From: a bacterium | Lineage (GTDB): Bacteria > Latescibacterota > Latescibacteria > Latescibacterales > Latescibacteraceae | NCBI GenBank assembly: GCA_021372535.1 | Contig: JAJFUH010000020.1 | Location: 1 to 40,236 of the forward strand | Direction of reading: 5' to 3' | DNA length: 40,236 nucleotides | Part shown: in pieces, positions 15,417 through 23,898 of the stretch | Layout of the letters: the number at the start of each line of letters is the position of its first letter | Numbering within the stretch: position 1 is the first letter of the stretch | The notes under the pieces: generated by a model | What the model was told of the DNA's origin: nothing | The model's database searches: none | Seen by the model: only the letters and a program-made list of their open reading frames with translations | Program-made: the position numbers and the translations under genes

Positions 15417-17303
15417 TTACAAATATCTTCTCCGGTACCGTATTTCCATCTGGGCGGCGGAATTTTTTGTATAAATGACGGTCTGGGTACGGTCGGTTGC
15501 GGTCTTCCTTCTCCCTGGAGTAAGTATGGGTATCGTGCCGCTCACCGAACCGAGCACATTGCTTCTCGTTCCTTCCGAAACATCGAACAGGCTCGCGGTT
15601 TTGAACCGCGAATCGAGCGTAAGCATGTCGTTTTCAGCCAGTGTTCCCGTATACCCGGCTGTCACGTTGAGATTTGCCACCGCCTGCGGGTTCGAGGCGA
15701 TCTTGAGCATCTCGTCGGCGGAGAGCATGCGCGACCATCCGGCAACCATGTCGAAAATCACATCCGGCTGCATGGTTCCGCCGTTCTCATGGAGCGTCAG
15801 CGCCGTCGGAGTCCCTGCGAGCACCGACATATTCCCTCCCACACCCGCCTGTTCACCGTCGATGAACAGTTTCATGCCGCCTGCGTTCGTGCTGTCGTAA
15901 GTTATACCGATAATGATCCTCGTTCCCGCGATAAATGCCTGCGCTGTCGATGATACCTCGTATGTCTCTCCTCCCGCCCGCTTTCTGAATACCCAGGCGT
16001 CCTCCGATGCATCCCAGTACAGGCGAAGGTAATTGTCGGCGTCGTAACGGTGTTCGAGAATGACCACATCGTCCGCCTGTACCGAGCTCTGCCACTGTGG
16101 GATGACAACCGCGACCCATGAGCCATTGACCGGATTTCCCTGTGCGGTATATGTCACGGTATCCGTTCCCGTAACGAGAATGCCGAGCCCGGTTTCGGTC
16201 GTGCGGTATGCTCCGGCTTCATTCTCCGGCGGGTTGTATGTTCCCGTTTCCGCTGCCCGTTCGACATCGGTGAACGAAAGCCCGTCTGAAAAATCGCAGT
16301 GAAATACCATGTCCCCCACGGTAAACGATGGATTTACGGCCTCTCCCTTGATCACGTATACACAGTCGGAGGGCGCGTTTCCGAGGTCGATGATGAGGAA
16401 TGACCCGGCGTCCGGGGCGAACACGGCTCGGATAACATCGTTGGAAACCCCGTACGGCATGGGGCATTTCATGGTTACACTGATACGGGCGCTCGATGAG
16501 ATGTCGCGTTTTCCGAGGGTTTCGACCATGCCGATCGCATCGTAGTAGGCGTCCCAGTGACGGTCGGGGAGGTCGCTCCGTTCGAGTCTGACCGGCGCTG
16601 TTGACCGCCAGGGATTCCCCTCGAATGTGGCGAGGAAACTCTTGAGATATGCAAGCCTGAGTCTTAAATCATCAGGTGAAGAGCCATGCACATATCCTTC
16701 CAGTACAATGCGTTTCGGTGCAAAATACTCGTCCCATATGTGCCAGGTATGATCTCCCGGAACGAGCTCTTCGTCGGGCACGACACGGGGCAGGTCGAGG
16801 CCGCTGATGTGGTCGACGTGGAATCCGAAATCGTTGAGGCTCTTCCCCGCAAGACGTATGCTCGCCGCAAGACCGCTCATGAACACCGGCGCCGAGATGG
16901 TGGAGGATGCCTTGCGCACCTCGATGGAAAGTTCTGCATCGATGTTGCCGAGACCCGCCGTGGTGATAACTGCGCCCGGGCCGAAATCCGTCTCCACACC
17001 GTCCTGGTTGCGGGCTTTGACTCTGAAAGTGTGTTCGGTCGCTGCCGTCAGTCCGCAGGCGGTTATGCTGCCCCAGCTCGCACGGGTCTGCCATACCGCT
17101 GTATCGGTTTTGTTTCCCGAGGCATCGATGAACGCGTCGTCGGTTTCCGCAAAGACCGCGTATTCGGTATATGCGGGATTTTCGTCATCCGCTCCGATGG
17201 TTACGAGTACTGTTGTCGAGCCCGGGTCCGATAGCGCCGGGGGTGATGGCGTGATGGCCCCCGTATATCCGTATCCCCCTCCTCCAAATCCCGTTTCTGT
17301 CAT
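15417..17303 (-). CDS. Distal tail protein with FN3 and LamG-like domains
   Basis: A 628-residue protein with AAGGAG ahead of the ATG at 17303. After a glycine-rich start, residues about 18-118 form a fibronectin-III-like domain (TEYAVFAETDDAFID, HTFRVKARNQDGVETDFGP). Residues about 140-340 resemble the siphophage distal tail (Dit) family: LNDFGFHVDHISGLDLP, then APKRIVLEGYVHGSS and LKSFLATFEGNPW. Residues about 345-560 look like a LamG/concanavalin domain (VFHCDFSDGL, ENGGTMQPDVIFDMVAGW), a likely sugar binder. The FN3 domain closely resembles the last domain of the preceding 978-residue protein. A Dit implies a long-tailed virus, yet no tape-measure gene is present. Confidence 0.75.
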   Translation of the reverse strand: MTETGFGGGGYGYTGAITPSPPALSDPGSTTVLVTIGADDENPAYTEYAVFAETDDAFIDASGNKTDTAVWQTRASWGSITACGLTAATEHTFRVKARNQDGVETDFGPGAVITTAGLGNIDAELSIEVRKASSTISAPVFMSGLAASIRLAGKSLNDFGFHVDHISGLDLPRVVPDEELVPGDHTWHIWDEYFAPKRIVLEGYVHGSSPDDLRLRLAYLKSFLATFEGNPWRSTAPVRLERSDLPDRHWDAYYDAIGMVETLGKRDISSSARISVTMKCPMPYGVSNDVIRAVFAPDAGSFLIIDLGNAPSDCVYVIKGEAVNPSFTVGDMVFHCDFSDGLSFTDVERAAETGTYNPPENEAGAYRTTETGLGILVTGTDTVTYTAQGNPVNGSWVAVVIPQWQSSVQADDVVILEHRYDADNYLRLYWDASEDAWVFRKRAGGETYEVSSTAQAFIAGTRIIIGITYDSTNAGGMKLFIDGEQAGVGGNMSVLAGTPTALTLHENGGTMQPDVIFDMVAGWSRMLSADEMLKIASNPQAVANLNVTAGYTGTLAENDMLTLDSRFKTASLFDVSEGTRSNVLGSVSGTIPILTPGRRKTATDRTQTVIYTKNSAAQMEIRYRRRYL

Positions 17304-17711
17304 GGTTATAACTCCTTGGCATTGTGACAGTTATTTCTGACTGACACCAATTCACTTTCTAATCCTGTTATTGCACCGGTGATTAAACAGAGATATTGGA
17401 TGACGTCATGCCGAACCTGTTTTTGGTATCTGTTCCTGTTATTGGTGTCATTATCTATCCACCGAAGCAATAACCCGGTCTTATCGGAAAATGCATCTGT
17501 GACTCCCGATGCTGAACCCCGGCCTGGACGGGAGTCCCCATGAAGCCGTCATTTCCGAATCTTTAATCGGGAATCCACATTTACAATAAATAGTGAGCTT
17601 TTCCCCGTGTTCTCCGTGTCCCCGTAGTGAAACAGGTTATAAATATTTCCGGATAAATCCGGGTTGATGTATGAATACGAAGTGACGGGTTCCTTTAAAG
17701 AAGCTGCCGGT
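17304..17711. other. Intergenic region with a family B element and other inverted repeats
   Basis: No gene is assigned. It contains family B copy 2 (17368-17473), an inverted repeat around GACTCCCG and CGGGAGTC (17501-17536), and a degenerate GTCATTTCC/GGGAATCCA repeat at 17543-17573. The part beside the 978-residue gene continues that gene's protein in a shifted frame for 56 residues, but it includes repeat-like DNA (GTGTTCTCCGTGTCCCCG), so a true extension is doubtful. Confidence 0.5.
17368..17473. repeat. MITE-like element, family B, copy 2
   Basis: It starts TTATTGCACCGGTGATTAA and ends ACCGAAGCAATAA. The core is GACGTCATGCCGAACC, TGTTTTTGGTATCTG. The length of 106 bp equals that of copy 1. 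Confidence 0.75.
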
Positions 17712-20648
17712 TCACTCGCTCGTCCGGGCTTTAGCCCTGATGACATGAAGGCTGTTCGGCGCAAGTCCGGTAAGCGTGTCCCCGAGGGCGCTTCCCCACT
17801 GTTCGTAGGTCTTCCAGCCCCATTCCCCCGGAGGCCCCGCTTTCAGAGTATCTGGTTCGGCCGAGCCGTCCACATAGAGCCCCGAAATCGAATCCTGAAC
17901 CGCATACTCCGTACAGAGCGGGTTGTCGAGCGGATTCAGGACGAATCTGAGCGCCGTCTCCGATACCGCCGTCACGCCCGGTACTCCCGGTGTACGGGCA
18001 TCCGTCCGGCCGCTGCCTGGCTCCGAGGATGTCTCATCCGCCGATGTGAACGCCCGGACAAACCACTCGTATACCGTGTTCGGCGTGAGCCCTCCCACAT
18101 CAACGCTCGTCGTGTCGTGAGGAAGGGTGTCGCTTCCCGCAACCATAGCCGAATCCGAAAGATTGACGATGATAAATCCGTACTCGCTGTCGGTGGTATC
18201 TGTCCAGTTTGCCCTGAGCGAGTCGGGAGCGATGGTGGTCAATGTAAAATCCGTCGGTACTGTCTTCAGTGTATCGGCTTGTCCCGGAGTATAATACACG
18301 GTAAGCCATGTTCCGTCCGCATACGAGGGATTTGAACAATCGAGGAATACTGCCCTCACGCCGGATGTCTGGGAATTGTCATCGAGCCTGAGACCGAAAT
18401 CGTATGTAAAATCCTTCGCGCTATCTATATCCTGCCATGCTCGAAAAACGGCCCGCAGGTTAGGTGACTGGCGCGCGCCCGTTCCGCTCGTAACCGTCCA
18501 CGATATATTCGCCGCGGTGGAATCCTGTTGGCCGAGATTGCGATCCTCGACCGGCTCACCGAATCTGACCGGAATGCCGTACACCTTGAATGCCGGGGAG
18601 GTTGAGCTTCCTTCCCCCGCGCGCGTCATCGTGAGGTACATGGCGTCGATCCCTCCGTTGACCACACTCCAGGGAAGAGAAAACGATATAAATCCGTCGA
18701 GCCGCTGTCCGCTGTCCGACTTACCCACCCTCACAACAGTCGAGTCGCGCTGTCCGCTGCCGAAGTCAACGTTGTAATCGTCGAATCCGTCCCCTCCGAG
18801 GTATATCAGGAGCGTATCGAGGCCATTCATCTGGTAAGTGAAATTTGGCGTCCAGGAGGATGCAATCCCTTCACCGTTACGGAGGCGGAGACGGTAGACA
18901 TAGGTGGCTTCAGGATTGAGCCCGCCGTCGAAATACGAATAGGCTCCGTTTTTCCAGCCGGAATCGGTTGAGCCGTATCCCGAGATGGCATCCACTTCCA
19001 TGCCTGTGATGCCTGTCGTCGGATTCGATGGTGGAGTTATAGCGATATGGAGCGTGTCGGAACTGACAGGCATGATGGTCACGTTTATAGGGTTCGGCGG
19101 TGGGAGGAGCGTGTACGTGCTGTCCGGGTCGGAATATCCCCGTACACCGGATGAGTCGGCCGCCACCATCCACACGTATTTCGTATTGATATCGAGCCCA
19201 CTGATCGTATCCGCCGTGGCGTTTGCGACAACCGTATCTACGATGGTTGAATCGGCACAGTTCATGATGCAGAAGATATTCTCGTTAGTGCTCAGATCAG
19301 TCCACGAGCAGGCAATGGTTGTCGAATCGAGCGCCGTCATAGTGAAATTCGTGGGTGGAGTGACCGGCGGCAGATGGTACCAGACCATTATATAGGGGGA
19401 ATCGTCGCCGAACGAGATATAGTCGTTCCCACCCGGAGGAGCCGATAAATCGATGTCCCTGCTCGAGAGCAGCATGAATTTCGTGGTGCCCGATATACTG
19501 ATCCAGGTTAATCCCGGGCTGTTGAGCGTGAATACAAGAGTGTCGCCCACACTCGCATTCGTGGAAACGGTATTGGCTATCGATATGGGTGTATAGACAA
19601 CGCCGTATGCCCAGCCGTCGAAATCGTTAAACCAGGTTGTATCCATCACCGCACCGGTATACGTTCCCTTGACAAGATGTATGTTGAATGCCTCGCTCTG
19701 TGCTTTGTTTTCGAGTACGACCTTTACTTTTGCGCTGTCGATGAGTGCATTATCGGGCAGTATTGAGGTATCGAACAGGAGGGAACTCCGGTATATTGTC
19801 CAGGAAGGAGAACCATCGGTTCGTCGCCCGATGATGATATTTGATGTGTTTGTGCCGGAACCATTGGCGGGATTACGTGCGTATGTATAATAGAGATAAT
19901 CTGTCCGGTAAATGAAACCCGAAAGCGTGTTTGATTCTCCGATCACCGTACTCGGGTCTACAGTTATCGGCCACATCACATGTGCCGGTATATCGAGAGC
20001 ATAGATGAGCGTGCCATTTACGAAGCTGACGGTTACCGGTACCGGAGTGCCTTCCGAATCTATTGCCCATGGTGCCGGGGTACGGAAAAGGAGATTCCCG
20101 TTTTCGTCACGGAACATTATCTCCCCATCCGAAAATGTTACCCGGGCATCTGTACCGATCCTCCAGGCAATGGTCGAATCGGATTCGGCTGAAAGCTCTA
20201 TGAGGTCCTTTATTCCGTCCGTTGTGGCTTTCACCGTGCTCATTTTCCCGGTCCAATCACCATCCGGCGTGTATGTCACGGAGTAACCGTCACGTTCGAA
20301 GCGAATTCCTTTCCCGGTATTGTCAGGATCGAAACGGTAAGTATACGGCCCTGCTTTAACAGCATCGGTGAATCCATCACAGGCTTCTTTGTGGACTGTG
20401 AGGTCTATCTTCCTGTAAACAGGTCTTCCTTCCTTCGGAACAGCTTCGGGATCGATATTGTACTGTTTACGGGCATGGATGATTGTCATACGGGCGCCGT
20501 CTGGCTTCTCGAAGGTCTCGGAATGCACGGTGCGCAATGAAACGATCTCGGTCGGTGTCCGGGGCTCATCTCCCGCAGACCCGTCTTTTCCGGCGATAAA
20601 CGCCGATATCAGCCCGCATAATGTCATGATTATGATCAATTTCCGCAT
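17712..20648 (-). CDS. Large secreted protein with FN3 and DNRLRE-like domains inside the tail region
   Basis: A 978-residue protein. ATG 20648 has GGGG 6 nt upstream and begins MRKLIIIMTLCGLISAF, a signal peptide. The N-terminal part ends ALDIPAHVMWPITVDPSTV, typical of the segment before DNRLRE-type beta domains; SSLLFDTSILPDNALIDSAK follows. Then come two FN3-like domains (about 425-600), a second DNRLRE-like domain (about 600-770), and two more FN3 domains. The last stops abruptly at VIRAKARTSE, one strand short of the related domain in the distal tail protein. Signal peptide, eukaryotic-like modules and its own promoter suggest an independently expressed insert (moron) where a tape-measure gene would be expected. 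It might also be a virion fibre. Confidence 0.7.
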   Translation of the reverse strand: MRKLIIIMTLCGLISAFIAGKDGSAGDEPRTPTEIVSLRTVHSETFEKPDGARMTIIHARKQYNIDPEAVPKEGRPVYRKIDLTVHKEACDGFTDAVKAGPYTYRFDPDNTGKGIRFERDGYSVTYTPDGDWTGKMSTVKATTDGIKDLIELSAESDSTIAWRIGTDARVTFSDGEIMFRDENGNLLFRTPAPWAIDSEGTPVPVTVSFVNGTLIYALDIPAHVMWPITVDPSTVIGESNTLSGFIYRTDYLYYTYARNPANGSGTNTSNIIIGRRTDGSPSWTIYRSSLLFDTSILPDNALIDSAKVKVVLENKAQSEAFNIHLVKGTYTGAVMDTTWFNDFDGWAYGVVYTPISIANTVSTNASVGDTLVFTLNSPGLTWISISGTTKFMLLSSRDIDLSAPPGGNDYISFGDDSPYIMVWYHLPPVTPPTNFTMTALDSTTIACSWTDLSTNENIFCIMNCADSTIVDTVVANATADTISGLDINTKYVWMVAADSSGVRGYSDPDSTYTLLPPPNPINVTIMPVSSDTLHIAITPPSNPTTGITGMEVDAISGYGSTDSGWKNGAYSYFDGGLNPEATYVYRLRLRNGEGIASSWTPNFTYQMNGLDTLLIYLGGDGFDDYNVDFGSGQRDSTVVRVGKSDSGQRLDGFISFSLPWSVVNGGIDAMYLTMTRAGEGSSTSPAFKVYGIPVRFGEPVEDRNLGQQDSTAANISWTVTSGTGARQSPNLRAVFRAWQDIDSAKDFTYDFGLRLDDNSQTSGVRAVFLDCSNPSYADGTWLTVYYTPGQADTLKTVPTDFTLTTIAPDSLRANWTDTTDSEYGFIIVNLSDSAMVAGSDTLPHDTTSVDVGGLTPNTVYEWFVRAFTSADETSSEPGSGRTDARTPGVPGVTAVSETALRFVLNPLDNPLCTEYAVQDSISGLYVDGSAEPDTLKAGPPGEWGWKTYEQWGSALGDTLTGLAPNSLHVIRAKARTSE

Positions 20649-20676
20649 GGTATACCCCATTATATTGTTTTATCTT

Positions 20677-20704
20677 GATATAAACGTATTATAAATCGTG
20701 TCAA
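20677..20704 (-). promoter_or_regulatory. Promoter candidate for the secreted FN3 protein
   Basis: On the minus strand TTGACA (20704-20699), 16 nt, TATATC (20682-20677), ending 28 nt before the ATG at 20648. It is embedded in AT-rich DNA next to AATTCTGTC/CAATCTTGT repeats. It implies the gene is not only co-transcribed with the phage genes. Confidence 0.5.
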
Positions 20705-20812
20705 TCTTGTTAATTCTGTCTGAAAAAACACTTAGTTCGTCCGACTATATCATCGGGATTTACATGGGTATTCCCTTTCTTATCTTTTCAATTCTGTCAA
20801 TCATGTCTGAAA

Positions 20813-21310
20813 TCAGTGATAATCGAACATAATCATGAGTTTCAATCCGGTTTTTTCTCCTGTTGTCTCGTTAACACCGATAGTGCCGGTTATGTAGATG
20901 TAACCCGATGTCTGGTCGTTCGTTATACCGGTTACATTTCCCCCGCCCCGCCTGGTGAGGTTCGGATCGGGTTCGCTCAGAGGAGCTGTCCCGGGAGTGC
21001 CAGTTTTTACCTGAACCGGAGTTTTCCCCTGCGTCCACGTATCTGTTATGTCCATATACCAGGCGTCAGTGCCGGTTAACTCCTCCGTTCCTTCGAGCCA
21101 CACCCTGATATTGTATATTTCGCTGTTGCCCTTTATATCGCTCACACGCCACCAGAACACACTGACCGGCAGGTCCTGGGCTTCGTCTGTTGTATCGACA
21201 ATCCCGAGTTCAAGCGCTTCGTCCGGCCCGAGAACCGTTCCCCCGGTGGTGCGGTCTTCGGGTTCAGACGATGAAACCGGCAGTGTCCTTATTTCCGTAA
21301 CAGGAATCAC
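20813..21310 (-). CDS. Phage virion protein of unknown type (tail candidate)
   Basis: A 165-residue protein with a GTG start at 21310 and AAGGAG 8 nt upstream; an overlapping ATG is in another frame. It is beta-rich, with no signal or membrane segment: LPVSVFWWRVSDIKGNSEIYNIRVWLEG, then WYMDITDTWTQGK, and a C-terminal part YIYITGTIGVNETTGEKTGLKLM. Its place after the tail-completion gene is where a major tail protein would be expected, but it is small and no family was recognised. It could instead be a fibre or baseplate component. Confidence 0.55.
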   Translation of the reverse strand: MIPVTEIRTLPVSSSEPEDRTTGGTVLGPDEALELGIVDTTDEAQDLPVSVFWWRVSDIKGNSEIYNIRVWLEGTEELTGTDAWYMDITDTWTQGKTPVQVKTGTPGTAPLSEPDPNLTRRGGGNVTGITNDQTSGYIYITGTIGVNETTGEKTGLKLMIMFDYH

Positions 21311-21335
21311 ATCGATCTCCTTAAAACTCCGGTTT

Positions 21336-21407
21336 ATTGTTCATTGTCTCTGGTTCATGGTTACTTTAATCTTTGCCCTTATGCCTTGTGCCTTATGCCT
21401 TTCTTTA
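21336..21407 (-). repeat. Heptamer repeat after the small coiled-coil gene
   Basis: TTGTCTCTGGTTCATGGTTA followed by CCCTTATG, CCTTGTG, CCTTATG and CCTTTCTTTA. The stop codon (TGA) of the small coiled-coil gene lies at 21408-21410, immediately beside the repeat. Confidence 0.8.
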
Positions 21408-21545
21408 TCACTTCAGTCCCCTGGCTTTCATGTCTGCATCGAGGAACTGTTCGAGCTGTTTTTCAAAACGGGCTGACAGCTCCTCGATACGGCGTTCAAG
21501 GTTCCTTATCCTGTCTCGTATATCCTGCTCGTTCCTATCCAGCAT
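21408..21545 (-). CDS. Small coiled-coil phage protein
   Basis: A 45-residue protein, MLDRNEQDIRDRIRNL and onward, an almost continuous heptad coiled coil (IRNLERRIEELSARFEKQL). The start at 21545 is chosen because the 17 codons upstream translate the heptamer repeat DNA and because GGGG lies 6 nt before this ATG. It lies between the tail completion gene and the 165-residue gene. It could be an assembly factor; a role is not evident. Confidence 0.5.
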   Translation of the reverse strand: MLDRNEQDIRDRIRNLERRIEELSARFEKQLEQFLDADMKARGLK

Positions 21546-21575
21546 ATTGTACCCCATCATGATATACAGTAATAG

Positions 21576-21663
21576 GTATTGTGGTTTGTTGTTCATGGTT
21601 TATAGTGTTAAATCTCATTTCAGGAGTATCGTTTTCAACCATGAACCAGAGACCTGTCTTTTA
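21576..21663 (-). repeat. Heptamer repeat after the tail completion gene
   Basis: GGTTTGTTGTTCATGG, TTTATAGT and, further right, AACCATGAACCAGAGACC and CTGTCTTTTATTA. In transcript sense it starts TAATAAAAGACAGG, directly at the stop codon (TAA) of the gene at 21664-22080. Confidence 0.75.
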
Positions 21664-22080
21664 TTAGTACTTGATAAAGACAAGCCCGAAAATGCATTCC
21701 TGGAATGTCTCGCTTTCGTGAGCCTTGCTCCAGTCTGGACTTCCGGTTGAGCCTTCAATGAGGGGAAGAGCCTTGGTCCCGTCCATCTCGACTTCGGCGT
21801 CGCTGAGAACCCCGCGAATCCGTGAACTGATGGTTTCGAGGTTTTCACAGTCGTGCATGCCGTTTGCGAGTATATCCGTGTAGACGGTTACCAGGATGTC
21901 GCACATCCATATACCTTCGCCCTCTCCGGGTTCGAGACGTTTTGCCTCGATGGTAGCCGATGGATTGACCGCTCGTACGGGTCTTTTTCCCCCCTTATAT
22001 ACCGTACAGAGTCCCGCAAGCTCAGCATCTGTGTTCAGCAGCCTGTAAACCGCTGTATTGATGTCGTTTATGTTTGGCAT
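21664..22080 (-). CDS. Phage tail completion / head-tail joining protein
   Basis: A 138-residue protein. It has the layout of the DUF3168/gp17-like tail-terminator proteins: N-terminal helix (NINDINTAVYRLLNTDAELAG), a strand pair with a conserved-looking basic loop (KGGKRPVRAVN), then IWMCDILVTVYTDI, a helical stretch (LETISSRIRGVLSD) and a final strand (FQECIFGLVFIKY). This fold completes the tail end at the head connector. It lies 51 nt after the 110-residue connector gene, in the usual order. The ribosome site is weak. Confidence 0.65.
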   Translation of the reverse strand: MPNINDINTAVYRLLNTDAELAGLCTVYKGGKRPVRAVNPSATIEAKRLEPGEGEGIWMCDILVTVYTDILANGMHDCENLETISSRIRGVLSDAEVEMDGTKALPLIEGSTGSPDWSKAHESETFQECIFGLVFIKY

Positions 22081-22131
22081 GTCGTATGATCTTTCTATAT
22101 CCTGTTTTTTATTCGGGATTGTTGATCAGCT

Positions 22132-22464
22132 TTATACGATTCTCATTACGCACTCGGTATGGGTTCCCCATTCGCTGACAGAATTGACCGCAAATGTTCG
22201 TGAGCCATCGTATACCCTGTCCCCGTGCCTGATGGGTGACGGCGGATTGCAGAACATGACCCACACCGCGGTGTCCGAAATCCCGGTTCTGTCTTCGCTT
22301 GTGAGCTGACGAACCTTGAGCGAGAACTGAATATCAGCTGCCATGGACGCGATGACTGTCTCGAGTGTTCCGGTGTACGCGCCGTTTTCCCCGAATGCCC
22401 CCGTTGGACGGGACACAGTGACCGTGAACGGGTAATCGATGTCGCTTGTGCTGAACAGGTTCAT
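22132..22464 (-). CDS. Phage head closure / connector protein
   Basis: A 110-residue protein whose ATG overlaps the TGA of the preceding gene by 4 nt (ATGA). The sequence DIDYPFTVTVSRPTGAFGENGAYTG, the central MAADIQFSLKVRQL and the C-terminal HGDRVYDGSRTFAVNSVSEWG with HTECVMRIV are typical of gp16/SPP1-type head closure proteins, which seal the portal after packaging. Assignment rests on length, position and pattern. Confidence 0.6.
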   Translation of the reverse strand: MNLFSTSDIDYPFTVTVSRPTGAFGENGAYTGTLETVIASMAADIQFSLKVRQLTSEDRTGISDTAVWVMFCNPPSPIRHGDRVYDGSRTFAVNSVSEWGTHTECVMRIV

Positions 22465-22661
22465 ATCCCCGCCCTCAGAGTTACTGTGGTGATCTCCTTC
22501 TGGCTTTCGAGAAGCCTGATTGCCTCACGTCTGTTGGCAAGAAGCTGGCTCATGGACTTTGAAACATGACCGCGGGTCACATCGACCCCTTCCGCTGCTT
22601 CAGCGATACCTGTCTCCTGCCCCGCGATCATCTCGTCGAGTTCTTCGTTGGTTTTCCGCAT
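22461..22661 (-). CDS. Small phage head protein
   Basis: A 66-residue protein, mostly helical: RKTNEELDEMIAGQETGIAE, then VTRGHVSKSMSQLLANRREAIRLLESQ, ending with a strand-like TTVTLRAGI. It is translationally coupled to the connector gene through a 4-nt overlap. Short helical proteins in this position act as head-tail adaptors or scaffold helpers, but no family was recognised. Confidence 0.6.
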   Translation of the reverse strand: MRKTNEELDEMIAGQETGIAEAAEGVDVTRGHVSKSMSQLLANRREAIRLLESQKEITTVTLRAGI

Positions 22662-22819
22662 GGTTTTTCCTCATGAATCCGTTTGTCGGCGGGGGTATCC
22701 CTGCCATATCTCAGGATTTCCCCCGCGCTTGTCATATGATACTTCTTGTTTTTATTGCCCTCACCCCTGCCAGCGTCCCCTGCTTCCTCTTCTTTTTTTC
22801 CCTTTCTGTTGACGGGCAT
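22628..22819 (-). CDS. Possible small basic phage protein
   Basis: A possible 63-residue basic protein filling most of the 250-bp gap between the capsid gene and the 66-residue gene; it overlaps the latter by 34 nt. The run KYHMTSAGEILRYGRDTPADKRIHEEK resembles short capsid-region proteins that start with a basic linker, but no ribosome site is visible before the ATG at 22819, and the long overlap is unusual. It may be spurious, or the true start may be the internal ATG of MTSAGEIL. Confidence 0.35.
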   Translation of the reverse strand: MPVNRKGKKEEEAGDAGRGEGNKNKKYHMTSAGEILRYGRDTPADKRIHEEKPCGKPTKNSTR

Positions 22820-22911
22820 GGTCAGGGTACTGGGGATGCTGGTTATGGGTGGAGAGGGGGCATACCAATCAGTTAATCAGTGTAATCAGCGGTTCAGACT
22901 GTTTTTTCAGC

Positions 22912-23898
22912 TCAGTCGAAATCGAATCCCTCCGGATTTGCCCATGCGGCGCCGGTGGTATTGTACAGCACCACACCCGCACCTTTTCCGATGACCGCCG
23001 TTCCTGTCGCCCGCTCGTAATAGGAATCCTCGAGCTGGCAGTTCGAGTTACGGCCCGGAATGAGCATGAGTCCCCGCGCCGAGGCGTTGGGATGGACACG
23101 TTCCGCCACGCACGGTTCGTCGTGGCTCACAAGGAGCATGTAATCGTCGGGGACCCATTCCTCGTGATGGAGGACAAATCCCTCGATGCTCACTCCCTGC
23201 GCGAATCCTTCCGTCGCCAGCTTGTCCGTAAGGCGCGAAGAAACCGTTGGCGTACCGGAAGCAGTCCAGGTCGCCCAGCCCTCGATGTCACGGATCGTGT
23301 TGGCATTGGCGTAGATGTGGAGGTTGAGCGACGAATACCCGTGTTCGAGGATATGTTCCTTCGCACGGCGGATGTCGCCAATATCCCATGCGGCGTCTCC
23401 CGCTCCGAGATGCGACAGAACATAGTGCTGGTGCGTCGAGTCGAACGAGTTGTTCTTGTATTTCGGCGGCGTGTACCCCGTTCCGCAGTAGAAGCCGCTC
23501 ACCGCTTTCAGGAGCATGCAGCCGAAGTACTTCTTCATGACAAGCCGCTGATCGGCGGCGATTGCCTTTTTGGTGCGCTCGTCGAGCACCCGCGAGGTGT
23601 TCGACTGGATGAACCGGCGGGTGAACGCCTGCCCGAGAGCGTAATACCTGAGCTCCACCGGTATCACGATCTCTTTCGCCTTCTGCCAGTCGGGCATGAA
23701 GAGCTCGGCGGATTCGACAAATTCGAGCGGCGCCTCACTCAGCACGGCGTTCGGTTTGTCGATTTTCACTCCGACACGACGGATGAACTCGGATACGTAT
23801 TCCGGGTTCGAATTGTACTCGTCGATCCACCCGATGTACTTGTCGTACAGGGAGTTAGCCCTGACATTGTCAATGGTGCGTATTCCGTATTCTGCCAT
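22912..23898 (-). CDS. Major capsid protein (HK97-type fold likely)
   Basis: A 328-residue protein. The ATG at 23898 overlaps the TGA of the decoration gene by one base. The layout fits HK97-fold capsid proteins: N-terminal helix region, KEIVIPVELRYYALGQAFT, a long helix (KKAIAADQRLVMKKYFGCML), A-domain strands (LNLHIYANANTIRDIEG), then GFVLHHEEWVPDDYMLLVSHDE and a C-terminal part ending in GKGAGVVLYNTTGAAW. Its place after scaffold and decoration genes supports this. No maturation protease gene is nearby, so maturation may rely on scaffold release. Confidence 0.75.
   Translation of the reverse strand: MAEYGIRTIDNVRANSLYDKYIGWIDEYNSNPEYVSEFIRRVGVKIDKPNAVLSEAPLEFVESAELFMPDWQKAKEIVIPVELRYYALGQAFTRRFIQSNTSRVLDERTKKAIAADQRLVMKKYFGCMLLKAVSGFYCGTGYTPPKYKNNSFDSTHQHYVLSHLGAGDAAWDIGDIRRAKEHILEHGYSSLNLHIYANANTIRDIEGWATWTASGTPTVSSRLTDKLATEGFAQGVSIEGFVLHHEEWVPDDYMLLVSHDEPCVAERVHPNASARGLMLIPGRNSNCQLEDSYYERATGTAVIGKGAGVVLYNTTGAAWANPEGFDFD

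Noticed and set aside
17549-17711. True C-terminal extension of the 978-residue protein by frameshift
   Set aside because: The shifted frame runs into repeat-like DNA and loses protein-like character after about 20 residues; kept only as a question.
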